Shown one piece after another: positions 1 through 5,325 of a DNA stretch of 5,325 nucleotides. The DNA is from Candidatus Nomurabacteria bacterium (GTDB taxonomy: Bacteria > Patescibacteriota > Minisyncoccia > Phycocordibacterales > SBAW01). The notes under the pieces are model-generated. The model did no database searches and was not told the origin of the DNA. It saw only the letters and a program-made list of their open reading frames with translations. Every line of letters starts with the position of its first letter. The stretch's first letter is position 1. A program made the translations under genes and the position numbers. The stretch spans positions 1-5,325 of the forward strand of contig CALQZN010000036.1 of NCBI GenBank assembly GCA_943349675.1, read 5' to 3'.

Positions 1-673
1 CATTACTCTCATCACCATCTTCGGAATTATCTTCGTCAACATCATCGTTTTGGTCTACGTTCCTAAGATTACTGGACGTCCCAAAACGACTTTCTGGCGC
101 CGGTCTAAAAGTATTCATGTTTCCCTTGCCACTATTATCAGCACATCGAGCTATGAGCGCGGCACGAGTTTTTGCACCAACCATGCCATATCCGGTGGAA
201 GTAGGCTCACCTGAAGACACAATCCCGAGCTTTGCTTGCAAGCGCTTAACTGCAGCTTCAGTACGTTCGCCAAAGTAGCCCGTCACCTCACCTTCTGCAT
301 ACACTTCTTTATCTTGTGCCAAAATCTTTTGCAGTTCACGTACATCATCTCCCCTGCTGCCTCGGCGCAACTCTCGTTTGAGCAACTCGCACAAAGGACG
401 TACGCCCATCTCTGGACGCTGTTTCAAAATAGTAGAACTGGCATGCAAGGATCCTTCCCCTCGCAAAGCTTTGTTTACTCTCATTAATGTTGCTTGGTCT
501 GCGTTAAAAGACTCGAGCAGTGACACCACTGCTTTGACTTGGTCCTCAGTCAACCCAGCTGCGCGGGCAGGTGCTGGCATTGCCACACTTATAAAAATAA
601 AAGACAGCACGACCGCAAAAACGGCAAGTTGTACATTTATAAAAAAAGAACGAGAGAGGGTGACACTGTTCAT
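1..673 (-). CDS. Secreted peptidoglycan-binding-domain protein, C-terminus cut by window edge
   Basis: The reading frame starts at the ATG at 673-671 and stays open for 224 codons to the left edge, so the C-terminus is missing. Residues 1-39 form a signal peptide: an Arg8-containing N-region, a hydrophobic core at about 14-32 and an 'APARAA' cleavage-type end. Residues 41-72 are a predicted helical stretch (LTEDQVKAVVSLLESF, then NADQ and VNKALRG) of a kind I associate from memory with Parcubacteria secreted proteins. Residues 95-177 match a PG_binding_1-type repeat: L.RGSRGDDVRELQKIL, then GEVTGYFGERTEAAVKRLQ, then GMVGAKTRAAL. Cys95 and Cys177, the only cysteines seen, bracket this domain and could form a disulfide. 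Residues 205-224 are an acidic Asp/Glu/Asn-rich linker. It probably acts outside the membrane, bound to the cell wall. Any catalytic domain would lie beyond the window. No Shine-Dalgarno precedes the ATG; the start rests on the signal peptide that follows. A GTG at 706-704 is a weaker alternative. Confidence 0.85.
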   Translation of the reverse strand, partial: MNSVTLSRSFFINVQLAVFAVVLSFIFISVAMPAPARAAGLTEDQVKAVVSLLESFNADQATLMRVNKALRGEGSLHASSTILKQRPEMGVRPLCELLKRELRRGSRGDDVRELQKILAQDKEVYAEGEVTGYFGERTEAAVKRLQAKLGIVSSGEPTSTGYGMVGAKTRAALIARCADNSGKGNMNTFRPAPESRFGTSSNLRNVDQNDDVDEDNSEDGDESN

Positions 674-720
674 AATAATTTTTCTAACGTTAATAATTGC
701 TCGCACATACAGCAAGAGGA

Positions 721-740
721 CACCCAGCTTCCGCTGAGTG
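721..740 (-). other. Hairpin with GGAA tetraloop in leader of the peptidoglycan-binding gene
   Basis: Read on the minus strand, CACTCAGC and GCTGGGTG pair over eight positions (one U-G wobble) around a GGAA loop, which is a GNRA-type tetraloop. It lies 48 nt upstream of the ATG at 673 and about 8 nt downstream of the transcription start predicted from the -10 at 755-760. There is no T-run after it, so it is not a terminator. A 5'-end hairpin could stabilise the mRNA; that role is inference. Confidence 0.4.
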
Positions 741-754
741 CCCTGATGCAAGTA

Positions 755-782
755 ACTATATACTCTATTCCCTACTCTACAA
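755..782 (-). promoter_or_regulatory. Candidate promoter for the peptidoglycan-binding gene
   Basis: On the minus strand, TATAGT (755-760, five of six to the -10 consensus) follows a weak TTGTAG (777-782, three of six to the -35 consensus) after 16 bp. Transcription would start near 748 and give a leader of about 75 nt. The -10 is good but the -35 is poor, so confidence is limited. Confidence 0.35.
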
Positions 783-820
783 GAGACATGGTGGGGATAA
801 CAAAAAACTTTTACAAACTA

Positions 821-849
821 TTGACAACTCTAAAAACTATATGTATTTT
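821..849 (+). promoter_or_regulatory. Candidate sigma-70-type promoter for the 137-aa gene
   Basis: A perfect -35 TTGACA at 821-826 is followed after exactly 17 bp by TATTTT at 844-849 (four of six to the -10 consensus). The surroundings are A/T-rich. The start site would be near 856, about 22 nt before the ATG at 878. Together with the leftward promoter at 755-782 it makes the 674-877 interval a divergent promoter region. Confidence 0.55.
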
Positions 850-864
850 ATAGCCTGGCAACGC

Positions 865-869
865 AAGGA
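865..869 (+). promoter_or_regulatory. Shine-Dalgarno site for the 137-aa gene
   Basis: AAGGA lies 8 nt before the ATG at 878, normal spacing. It supports that start and helps separate this frame from the overlapping open frames, which have no comparable site. Confidence 0.55.
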
Positions 870-877
870 CGGGCGCC

Positions 878-1291
878 ATGATCTTACGGAGAGATATAGC
901 GACTATTCGTCCGTGGCTCATAACCTGTGGATCACGTGACTTTCGACACCCAAGCACCAAGCACACACCAGCCTACGTTTTGGATGTATACAACATATGG
1001 GCTAGGCTATTCCAAAGCACTGGCAACCAGCCATTTCCTGTGGAATGCGTCGTAGTATTCGCAGGTATTGTGACTTTTATGCAAGACGAGACTGCGGGTC
1101 GTAGCACTTTTGAAGGTGTGCACATTCGAGGAATATCGTTATTCAATCAGGTGACGACTAACAAGGCGCTACGAAATTTTAGTACCCACCTACTCTGGGC
1201 CGTAGGACAGGAAGTGCTCGAATTCTACGACGACTCTGGCATCTCCTCCGTGCGACTTAACGAAGGCGTTCCAATCGATGCACAAGCCTAA
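878..1291 (+). CDS. Hypothetical protein, 137 aa, unrecognised
   Basis: I do not recognise this protein. It is 137 residues and appears soluble: there is no signal peptide and no long hydrophobic segment. A likely beta-rich middle (about residues 54-68, PVECVVVFAGIVTFM, and 78-88) is followed by a predicted helix around 96-118 (RNFSTHLLWAVGQEVLEFY) and a short tail. The helix superficially recalls the active-site helix of small metallopeptidases but carries no HExxH, so I assign no activity. The gene looks real because it has a TTGACA promoter 29 nt upstream of its start-site region, an AAGGA ribosome site, an uninterrupted frame and a strong terminator five bases after its TAA. It is the only plus-strand gene here and faces fusA tail to tail. 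The only other in-frame Met is residue 68, so the first ATG is the reasonable start. Confidence 0.6.
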   Translation: MILRRDIATIRPWLITCGSRDFRHPSTKHTPAYVLDVYNIWARLFQSTGNQPFPVECVVVFAGIVTFMQDETAGRSTFEGVHIRGISLFNQVTTNKALRNFSTHLLWAVGQEVLEFYDDSGISSVRLNEGVPIDAQA

Positions 1292-1295
1292 CGCA

Positions 1296-1332
1296 AAACC
1301 GACAACCCCAAGAGGTTGTCGGTTTATTTTTT
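1296..1332 (+). terminator. Intrinsic terminator between the 137-aa gene and fusA
   Basis: A perfect 12-bp stem (AAACCGACAACC at 1296-1307 and GGTTGTCGGTTT at 1314-1325) closes a 6-nt loop and runs into a T-rich tract ending at 1332. It begins five bases after the TAA of the plus-strand gene. On the minus strand the same hairpin follows the fusA stop by about 20 nt but ends in only four T, so it is strong rightward and weaker leftward. It probably insulates the two convergent units. Confidence 0.9.
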
Positions 1333-1346
1333 ATATGTGAGGTAGA

Positions 1347-3497
1347 TTATTTGCGGCCGGCAACAATAGTTGCGGCAACGTTTGGTGGTACAACTTCGTA
1401 ATGGTCAAACTCCATAGTCATCGAACCGCGGCCCTCGGTCATCGATCGAAGCGCTGTGGTGTAACCAAACATCTCGGCAAGAGGTACTTTGGCTTTAATG
1501 GCACGGTTCATACCGCGCTCCTCCATGCCTTCAATTGCACCGCGCTTGCCCGAAAGTGAGCCCGTGATGTCACCCATGAACTTCTCTGGCACCACCACTT
1601 CCACCTTCATAACTGGCTCAAGCAAGACTGGTTTTGCTGCCTTTGCCGCATCTTGGAAGCCCATAGACGCAGCGATTTTAAAGGCAATTTCTGACGAGTC
1701 GACGTCGTGGTAGGAACCGTCGTACAGCTCTACCGAGATGTCCACCATCTTAAAGCCGGCAACAATACCGCGCTCCATAGCCTCGCGCACACCTTTTTCT
1801 ACCGGGGCGATAAACTCCTGCGGCACGACACCTCCTTTAATACTGTTGATAAACTCGAAGTGGTCTTCGCGCGTAACGTTCTTTGCAATTTTTTTGTCAG
1901 GGTCAACAGCCTCAAGTGGTTTGATGCGCAAACGCACGTGGCCGTATTGGCCTTTACCGCCGGTTTGTTTGATGTACTTCCCTTCTGCCTCGGCACCTTG
2001 CTGTATGGTCTCACGGTACGCCACCTGTGGTTTGCCCACATTTGCCTCGACGTTAAACTCGCGCTTCATGCGGTCGACTAAAATTTCCAAGTGCAATTCG
2101 CCCATGCCCGAGATAAGCGTCTCCATAGTCTCTGGGTCGCTGGTTACCTTAAACGTTGGGTCCTCGTCGGCCAATTTCTTCATGGCTATTCCCATCTTCT
2201 CTTGGTCGGCTTTTGTCTTAGGTTCAATACGTAGCGAAATAACAGGTTCTGGGAATTTAATTTGCTCGAGCTGTATTGGGTTTGCCTCATCGCAAAGTGT
2301 GTGTGAGGTTTTGGTGTCTTTAAGGCCCACAGCTGCAGCGATTTCACCTGCAAACACTTGTTTTACCTCTTCGCGCTGGTTTGCTTGGAGGCGCACAATG
2401 CGGCCCAAACGCTCTTTTTGGCCGGTTGTTGAGTTGTACAAATACGACCCTGCTTCGATAGTACCCGAGTACACACGGAAGAAGGTTAGCTGCCCCACAA
2501 ATGGGTCTGCCTGGAGTTTAAATGCCAGTGCACAAAACGGCTCACTGTCATCTGCATGGCGGGTAACCTCTTCGCCAGTGCGTGGGTCAATACCGTGAAC
2601 GGCTGGCATGTCCAAAGGAGACGGGAGGTAGTCGACAACAGCGTCAAGCACCAACTGTACGCCTTTGTTTTTAAGTGCCGAGCCGGTGTACACAGGAAAG
2701 ATTTTGTTTGCGATAACCGCTTTGCGTAGTGTCGCTTTGAGCTCTTCCAGCGTCGGCTCTTTACCATCGAGGTAGCTGGTCATAAGCGCCTCGTCGTTTT
2801 CGACAATCTTTTCAATGAGTTCTGCGCGGTACTTTTGTGCCTCGGCTAGGTACGCCTCGGGAATTTCCATCTCTATAACGTTGCTGCCCATCTCGCCTTC
2901 AAACTTGTAAGCCTTCATCTCCATCAGGTTAACAACACCTTCAAAATTCTCCTCAGCTCCAATCGGCAGCTGCATGCGCACTGCGCTTTTGGTCAAACGG
3001 TCAAGGATGGACTGGTACGAGCGTTCAAAAGACGCACCCATGCGGTCGAGCTTGTTGATAAAACAAACACGCGGCACATTAGCCTCGTCGGCATAGCGCC
3101 AGTTAGTTTCCGATTGCGGCTCAACACCTGCCACGCCGTCAAACACCACAATAGCGCCGTCGAGTACACGCATCGAGCGTTTTACCTCTACGGTAAAGTC
3201 GATGTGGCCTGGAGTGTCGATTATGTTAAAACGATATTTCTTTGCGAGGTCTTTTTTGTCGGGCTCTTGGGACTTGGTCCAAAAACACGTAATAGCCGCC
3301 GCAGTGATGGTGATGCCGCGCTCACGCTCTTGCTCCATCCAGTCGGTGGTTGTCTCGCCCTCGTGCACCTCGCCGATTTTGTGCTGGGAGCCGGTATAGT
3401 ACAACACGCGCTCAGACGTGGTTGTCTTGCCCGCGTCGATGTGCGCAATGATTCCGAAGTTACGGAGCTTTTCTAAGGGGTAATCTCTTGTTGACAT
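1347..3497 (-). CDS. fusA: Translation elongation factor G (EF-G)
   Basis: EF-G is the GTPase that drives translocation of tRNA and mRNA on the ribosome and works with RRF in recycling. From the ATG at 3497 the protein has 716 residues, a normal length. The GTPase motifs are intact: P-loop AHIDAGKT (18-25), switch I RGITIT (60-65), DTPGH with the catalytic His98 (94-98), NKLD (148-151) and GSALK (272-276). Domain II follows, then domain III with [10 protein letters not shown], domain IV with YGHVRLRI and GGVVPQEFI, and domain V ending in [11 protein letters not shown]. The frame extends ten codons upstream to a TTG at 3527, but [15 protein letters not shown] is the standard EF-G N-terminus, so the ATG is preferred. 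The leader is A/T-rich with no Shine-Dalgarno. The gene is cut off from the yvcK-like gene upstream by a terminator, so it is probably transcribed alone. Confidence 0.98.
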   Translation of the reverse strand: MSTRDYPLEKLRNFGIIAHIDAGKTTTSERVLYYTGSQHKIGEVHEGETTTDWMEQERERGITITAAAITCFWTKSQEPDKKDLAKKYRFNIIDTPGHIDFTVEVKRSMRVLDGAIVVFDGVAGVEPQSETNWRYADEANVPRVCFINKLDRMGASFERSYQSILDRLTKSAVRMQLPIGAEENFEGVVNLMEMKAYKFEGEMGSNVIEMEIPEAYLAEAQKYRAELIEKIVENDEALMTSYLDGKEPTLEELKATLRKAVIANKIFPVYTGSALKNKGVQLVLDAVVDYLPSPLDMPAVHGIDPRTGEEVTRHADDSEPFCALAFKLQADPFVGQLTFFRVYSGTIEAGSYLYNSTTGQKERLGRIVRLQANQREEVKQVFAGEIAAAVGLKDTKTSHTLCDEANPIQLEQIKFPEPVISLRIEPKTKADQEKMGIAMKKLADEDPTFKVTSDPETMETLISGMGELHLEILVDRMKREFNVEANVGKPQVAYRETIQQGAEAEGKYIKQTGGKGQYGHVRLRIKPLEAVDPDKKIAKNVTREDHFEFINSIKGGVVPQEFIAPVEKGVREAMERGIVAGFKMVDISVELYDGSYHDVDSSEIAFKIAASMGFQDAAKAAKPVLLEPVMKVEVVVPEKFMGDITGSLSGKRGAIEGMEERGMNRAIKAKVPLAEMFGYTTALRSMTEGRGSMTMEFDHYEVVPPNVAATIVAGRK

Positions 3498-3511
3498 AAA
3501 TAAATAGTTAA

Positions 3512-3540
3512 ATAAAAAGGCGCCCAAGGCGTGGGGTAAA
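3512..3540 (-). promoter_or_regulatory. Weak candidate promoter for fusA
   Basis: Because a terminator lies at 3558-3602, fusA needs a start signal within about 60 bp. On the minus strand, TTTACC (3535-3540) and TTTTAT (3512-3517) are 17 bp apart, each four of six to consensus. Transcription would begin near 3505, leaving a leader of only about 8 nt. A short GC-rich inverted repeat (CGCC..GGCG) sits between the two boxes. The match is mediocre; read-through from upstream is the alternative. Confidence 0.25.
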
Positions 3541-3557
3541 GATACAAGATTTACTCT

Positions 3558-3602
3558 AAAAAAGAAAGACCCACCTCCCTGCCAAGCAGAGGGGTGGGTC
3601 TT
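3558..3602 (-). terminator. Intrinsic terminator of the yvcK-like gene
   Basis: A long hairpin spans 3566-3602: arms of 17 positions with ten perfect outer pairs (AAGACCCACC at 3566-3575 against GGTGGGTCTT at 3593-3602), imperfect pairing inside and a CAA loop at 3583-3585. On the minus strand it is followed by TTTC and six T (3558-3563). It lies 12 bp after the TAG of the yvcK-like gene and separates that gene from fusA. Confidence 0.88.
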
Positions 3603-3614
3603 GGGTTTGCCGTG

Positions 3615-4604
3615 CTAAAGTCCCACGATAGCGTGTGCCAGCAACTGAGAGTCGTGTCGTATGAGCTGTGCAACCAGACCTGAAGCGCTCACTAAGTTCG
3701 TTTTCACAAACCCTCGTACTGCTGCACTCGCCAATAGTGTGGTCTCCACATCATTCGTTAGACGCACAGGCTCTGACTTTTCCTCCATGAGATAGTGCGT
3801 AAGTAACTCGTCACCTATAGGCGTCGTATTAACCAGCACCGCATCAAAAGGTCGCTTGATTCCGTATGATTGCAGTGTGCGCACAAACGTATCGACACCA
3901 AACCCCCTCGTCTCCGACCATTTGGTCATCAAGTTGGGCACATAGCACAGTCGAGCAAGTGAGTCGTTAATCGCCTCAGCAATCCCTTCGACAAGCAGGT
4001 TTGGAATTATCGATGTGTAGAGGTCCCCCGGTCCAAGCACAATCATGTGCGCATTTTGTATGGCCTCGACCGCCTCCCTGCACGCAAACGCGCGGGCGTT
4101 GAGCGTCAGCCGCACAATAGTTCTATCGTCCTCAAGGCTCCGTTTGTCTATATATCGCTCTCCAATAAGTTTTTCACCGTCGGAAAGCTCCGCACATAGG
4201 TGAGCAGAGTCAACAGACACAGGAAGTACCGTACCGCTAACTTGCAAAAGACTAGCAATCCGCTTGATACCTTCGACCACACCCCACTCTTTTTGAGCAG
4301 CAAGTAGTAAGAGGTTCCCTATGCTGTAGTCATCCAGGGGCGAACCGTTTTTCTCGAAACGGTGTTCGAACAATTGACGTAGTGTTTCGTTGTCCCAGTT
4401 AGCCAAAGCTAACAAACAACGCCGCACATCGCCTTGTGGCAACGCGCCACGCTGGTCACGCAATTGCCCGGTGTTGCCTCCACTATCGAACACGGTGCAT
4501 ATGGCCGTCGGCGAGACTGGGTACTGCCGCAGCCCATTATTTACAACGAAACCGCCCGTACCGCCACCAATGGTGACAATCCTTTTACCATTGAAGGGTT
4601 CCAT
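3615..4604 (-). CDS. YvcK/CofD-family (UPF0052) protein, gluconeogenesis-factor type
   Basis: The protein is 329 residues, normal for the YvcK branch of the CofD-like superfamily. Visible motifs are the N-terminal nucleotide-binding GGGTGG (13-18), FDSGGNTGQLRD (39-50), QGDVRRCLLALA (57-68), SIGNLLL (94-100), VLGPGDLYTSIIPNLLV (189-205) and PNLMTKWSET further on. In Bacillus subtilis and other bacteria YvcK binds UDP-sugars and is needed for growth on gluconeogenic carbon sources and for normal cell-wall synthesis; transfer of that role here is inference. It is unlikely to be a true CofD (coenzyme F420 pathway), since no F420 genes are nearby and the length and spacing fit YvcK. The canonical DDGGSSG is replaced by DSGGNTG. 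The ATG at 4604 has a GAGAGG site six bases upstream. Placement between rpsG and fusA, with a terminator on each side, is unusual. Confidence 0.9.
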   Translation of the reverse strand: MEPFNGKRIVTIGGGTGGFVVNNGLRQYPVSPTAICTVFDSGGNTGQLRDQRGALPQGDVRRCLLALANWDNETLRQLFEHRFEKNGSPLDDYSIGNLLLLAAQKEWGVVEGIKRIASLLQVSGTVLPVSVDSAHLCAELSDGEKLIGERYIDKRSLEDDRTIVRLTLNARAFACREAVEAIQNAHMIVLGPGDLYTSIIPNLLVEGIAEAINDSLARLCYVPNLMTKWSETRGFGVDTFVRTLQSYGIKRPFDAVLVNTTPIGDELLTHYLMEEKSEPVRLTNDVETTLLASAAVRGFVKTNLVSASGLVAQLIRHDSQLLAHAIVGL

Positions 4605-4610
4605 TTGCCG

Positions 4611-4616
4611 CCTCTC
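4611..4616 (-). promoter_or_regulatory. Shine-Dalgarno site for the yvcK-like gene
   Basis: GAGAGG on the minus strand lies six bases before the ATG at 4604 and fixes that start. It is one of only two recognisable ribosome sites in the window. Confidence 0.6.
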
Positions 4617-4637
4617 ACATGAGTTACTTCTACCCGC

Positions 4638-4666
4638 ACCATACTAAAAATCCCCTCGGTTGTCAC
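4638..4666 (-). promoter_or_regulatory. Candidate promoter for the yvcK-like gene, overlapping the rpsG terminator
   Basis: On the minus strand GTGACA (4661-4666, five of six to the -35 consensus) is followed after exactly 17 bp by TATGGT (4638-4643, four of six to the -10 consensus). The start would be near 4631, with a leader of about 27 nt carrying the GAGAGG site. The -35 box lies in the loop and upper stem of the rpsG terminator and the T-run forms part of the spacer. Confidence 0.45.
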
Positions 4667-4677
4667 CAAGGGGATTT
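4646..4677 (-). terminator. Intrinsic terminator after rpsG
   Basis: AAATCCCCT (4648-4656) pairs with AGGGGATTT (4669-4677) over nine bases; after one mismatch three further pairs close the loop TGTC (4661-4664). On the minus strand the hairpin runs directly into five T (4646-4650). It begins 23 bp after the rpsG stop codon and ends the rpsL-rpsG unit. Confidence 0.88.
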
Positions 4678-4700
4678 AAAAGTCTAAAGTTAGGAGGAAA

Positions 4701-5171
4701 TTACCACGCGAAGTGTGCGAAGGCTTTGTTGGACTCTGCCATGCGGTGTGTGTCTTCTTTTTTCTTAAAGGCAAAGCCCTCATTGTTTGATGCTGCGATT
4801 ATCTCGGTCGCAAGCTTCTCTGCCATAGGCTTGCCTTTGCCACCGCGCGCAGCAATGAGTATCCAACGGAATGCGAGTGCGTTTTTGCGCTCGGGGCGCA
4901 CCTCGCGAGGCACTTGGTAGTTAGCACCACCAACGCGGCGAGAGCGGATCTCCATTGCAGGGCCCACGTTGCGTATTGCGGTTTCAAAAATCTCTACTGG
5001 ATTCTCTACTTTTGTTTTTTCTTTAACAATGTCGAGTGCATCGTACACTACTTTGCGGGCAACAGACTTTTTTCCGTCCCACATGACAGAGTTTATAAAC
5101 TTCTCAACACGCACCGAGCCGTACTTGGCATCAGGGGCGACTACATGGGGGTTTTTAATTGGTCGACGCAT
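4701..5171 (-). CDS. rpsG: 30S ribosomal protein S7
   Basis: S7 is a primary binder of the 3' major domain of 16S rRNA and organises the head of the small subunit near the E site. The 156 residues match the usual bacterial length. Diagnostic stretches are the KYGS and KFIN segment (16-27), MWDGKKS (30-36), [19 protein letters not shown] (77-95), NALAFRW (97-103) and the C-terminal [18 protein letters not shown]. The ATG at 5171 gives the N-terminus MRRPIKNP. The gene follows rpsL by 14 bp on the same strand, so the two are surely co-transcribed. The gap carries no convincing Shine-Dalgarno, which suggests translational coupling to rpsL or initiation on an A/U-rich leader. A terminator follows the stop, so the usual co-transcription with fusA is lost. 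Confidence 0.98.
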   Translation of the reverse strand: MRRPIKNPHVVAPDAKYGSVRVEKFINSVMWDGKKSVARKVVYDALDIVKEKTKVENPVEIFETAIRNVGPAMEIRSRRVGGANYQVPREVRPERKNALAFRWILIAARGGKGKPMAEKLATEIIAASNNEGFAFKKKEDTHRMAESNKAFAHFAW

Positions 5172-5185
5172 ATAATATTCAAATA

Positions 5186-5325
5186 TTAGCTTTTCTTACG
5201 TTTTACACCGTAGCGACTGCGCGACACATTGCGCTTGTCGACTGCACCTGCGTCGAGGCGGCCACGCACTACTTGGTAACGAACGTTAATGTCCTTCACA
5301 CGGCCTGCGCGCACCACCACCACCG
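5186..5325 (-). CDS. rpsL: 30S ribosomal protein S12, C-terminal part only
   Basis: The last 45 codons and the TAA (5186-5188) are present; the rest lies beyond the right edge. S12 sits at the decoding centre and contributes to tRNA selection accuracy. The stretch RAGRVKD, then [15 protein letters not shown], then [11 protein letters not shown] aligns well with the family (in E. coli RGGRVKD, VRYHTVRG and RSKYGVKR). The odd feature is the loop between them: where nearly all S12 proteins read KD-LPG-VRY, this reads KD-IN-VRY, one residue shorter and without Pro-Gly. The RGG before it is RAG. The partial codon at the edge (xCG) fits the Ser that usually precedes this strand. It is the first visible gene of the rpsL-rpsG unit. 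Confidence 0.95.
   Translation of the reverse strand, partial: VVVVRAGRVKDINVRYQVVRGRLDAGAVDKRNVSRSRYGVKRKKS

Noticed and set aside
236..939. Several overlapping plus-strand frames of 80-119 codons
   Set aside because: Those up to about 670 are antisense to the secreted peptidoglycan-binding protein. The one at 697-939 crosses both promoter candidates, has no ribosome site and shows no protein-like composition.
1163..1230. Metallopeptidase-like helix in the 137-aa protein
   Set aside because: The helix has a single His (THLLWAVGQE) and lacks HExxH or any second metal ligand, so a zincin assignment is not supported.
1357..1769. Repeated GCCGGCAACAATA near 1355 and 1755
   Set aside because: Both copies encode Ile-Val-Ala-Gly inside fusA with the same codons; this is coincidence of codon use, not a mobile or regulatory repeat.
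1738..2598. Plus-strand open frame of 286 codons
   Set aside because: It lies wholly antisense to fusA, whose motifs prove the minus strand is coding. It is Ser- and Pro-rich in the manner of antisense frames and has no ribosome site.
3498..3527. Ten-codon N-terminal extension of fusA from a TTG
   Set aside because: The extension has no EF-G homology that I recognise, and the ATG at 3497 begins the standard EF-G N-terminus.
5173..5188. Perfect A/T-only inverted repeat (7-bp arms, 2-nt spacer) across the rpsL stop and the rpsG leader
   Set aside because: The loop is too short and the arms are only A-T pairs, so an RNA stem would be unstable. It is plausible by chance in an A/T-rich gap.
5312..5324. 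Short CAC triplet run at the right edge
   Set aside because: It is the reverse complement of four GTG Val codons in the S12 beta strand and is not a microsatellite of interest.

Overview
The window looks like chromosomal sequence from a Patescibacteria (CPR) genome, most likely Parcubacteria-like. This is an inference from three things. The left-end gene encodes a secreted protein with a helical stretch followed by a peptidoglycan-binding repeat, an arrangement I associate with that group. The YvcK/CofD-type protein has a 'FDSGGNTG' variant motif. The ribosomal protein S12 tail is divergent. No marker fixes the lineage, so the assignment is moderate. I see no mobile element, CRISPR array, tRNA or rRNA.

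Layout from left to right. (1) Positions 1-673, minus strand: N-terminal 224 residues of a secreted peptidoglycan-binding-domain protein, running off the left edge. (2) Positions 674-877: a divergent intergenic region with a candidate promoter on each strand and a small hairpin near the predicted 5' end of the leftward transcript. (3) Positions 878-1291, plus strand: an unrecognised 137-residue protein, the only rightward gene, with its own promoter, ribosome binding site and terminator. (4) Positions 1296-1332: a strong hairpin terminator between this gene and the convergent fusA. (5) Positions 1347-3497, minus strand: fusA (elongation factor G). (6) Positions 3558-3602: terminator of the next gene upstream. 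(7) Positions 3615-4604, minus strand: a YvcK/CofD-family protein. (8) Positions 4646-4677: terminator of rpsG, with a candidate promoter for the yvcK-like gene embedded in it. (9) Positions 4701-5171, minus strand: rpsG (S7). (10) Positions 5186-5325, minus strand: the 3' end of rpsL (S12), running off the right edge.

The right two thirds is a modified str locus. The usual rpsL-rpsG-fusA order is kept on one strand, but a yvcK-like gene sits between rpsG and fusA, and a terminator hairpin stands on each side of it. Ribosomal proteins, the YvcK-like regulator and EF-G therefore probably form three separate transcription units. rpsL, rpsG and fusA supply translation. The YvcK-like protein belongs to a family tied to central metabolism and cell-wall growth in other bacteria.

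The points most worth a second look are four. S12 lacks the near-universal Pro-Gly of its 'KDLPGVRY' loop. A promoter and a terminator appear to share DNA upstream of the yvcK-like gene. The 137-residue protein is an orphan with a complete set of expression signals. Recognisable Shine-Dalgarno sequences precede only the non-translation genes. I found no clear evidence of a new multi-gene system.
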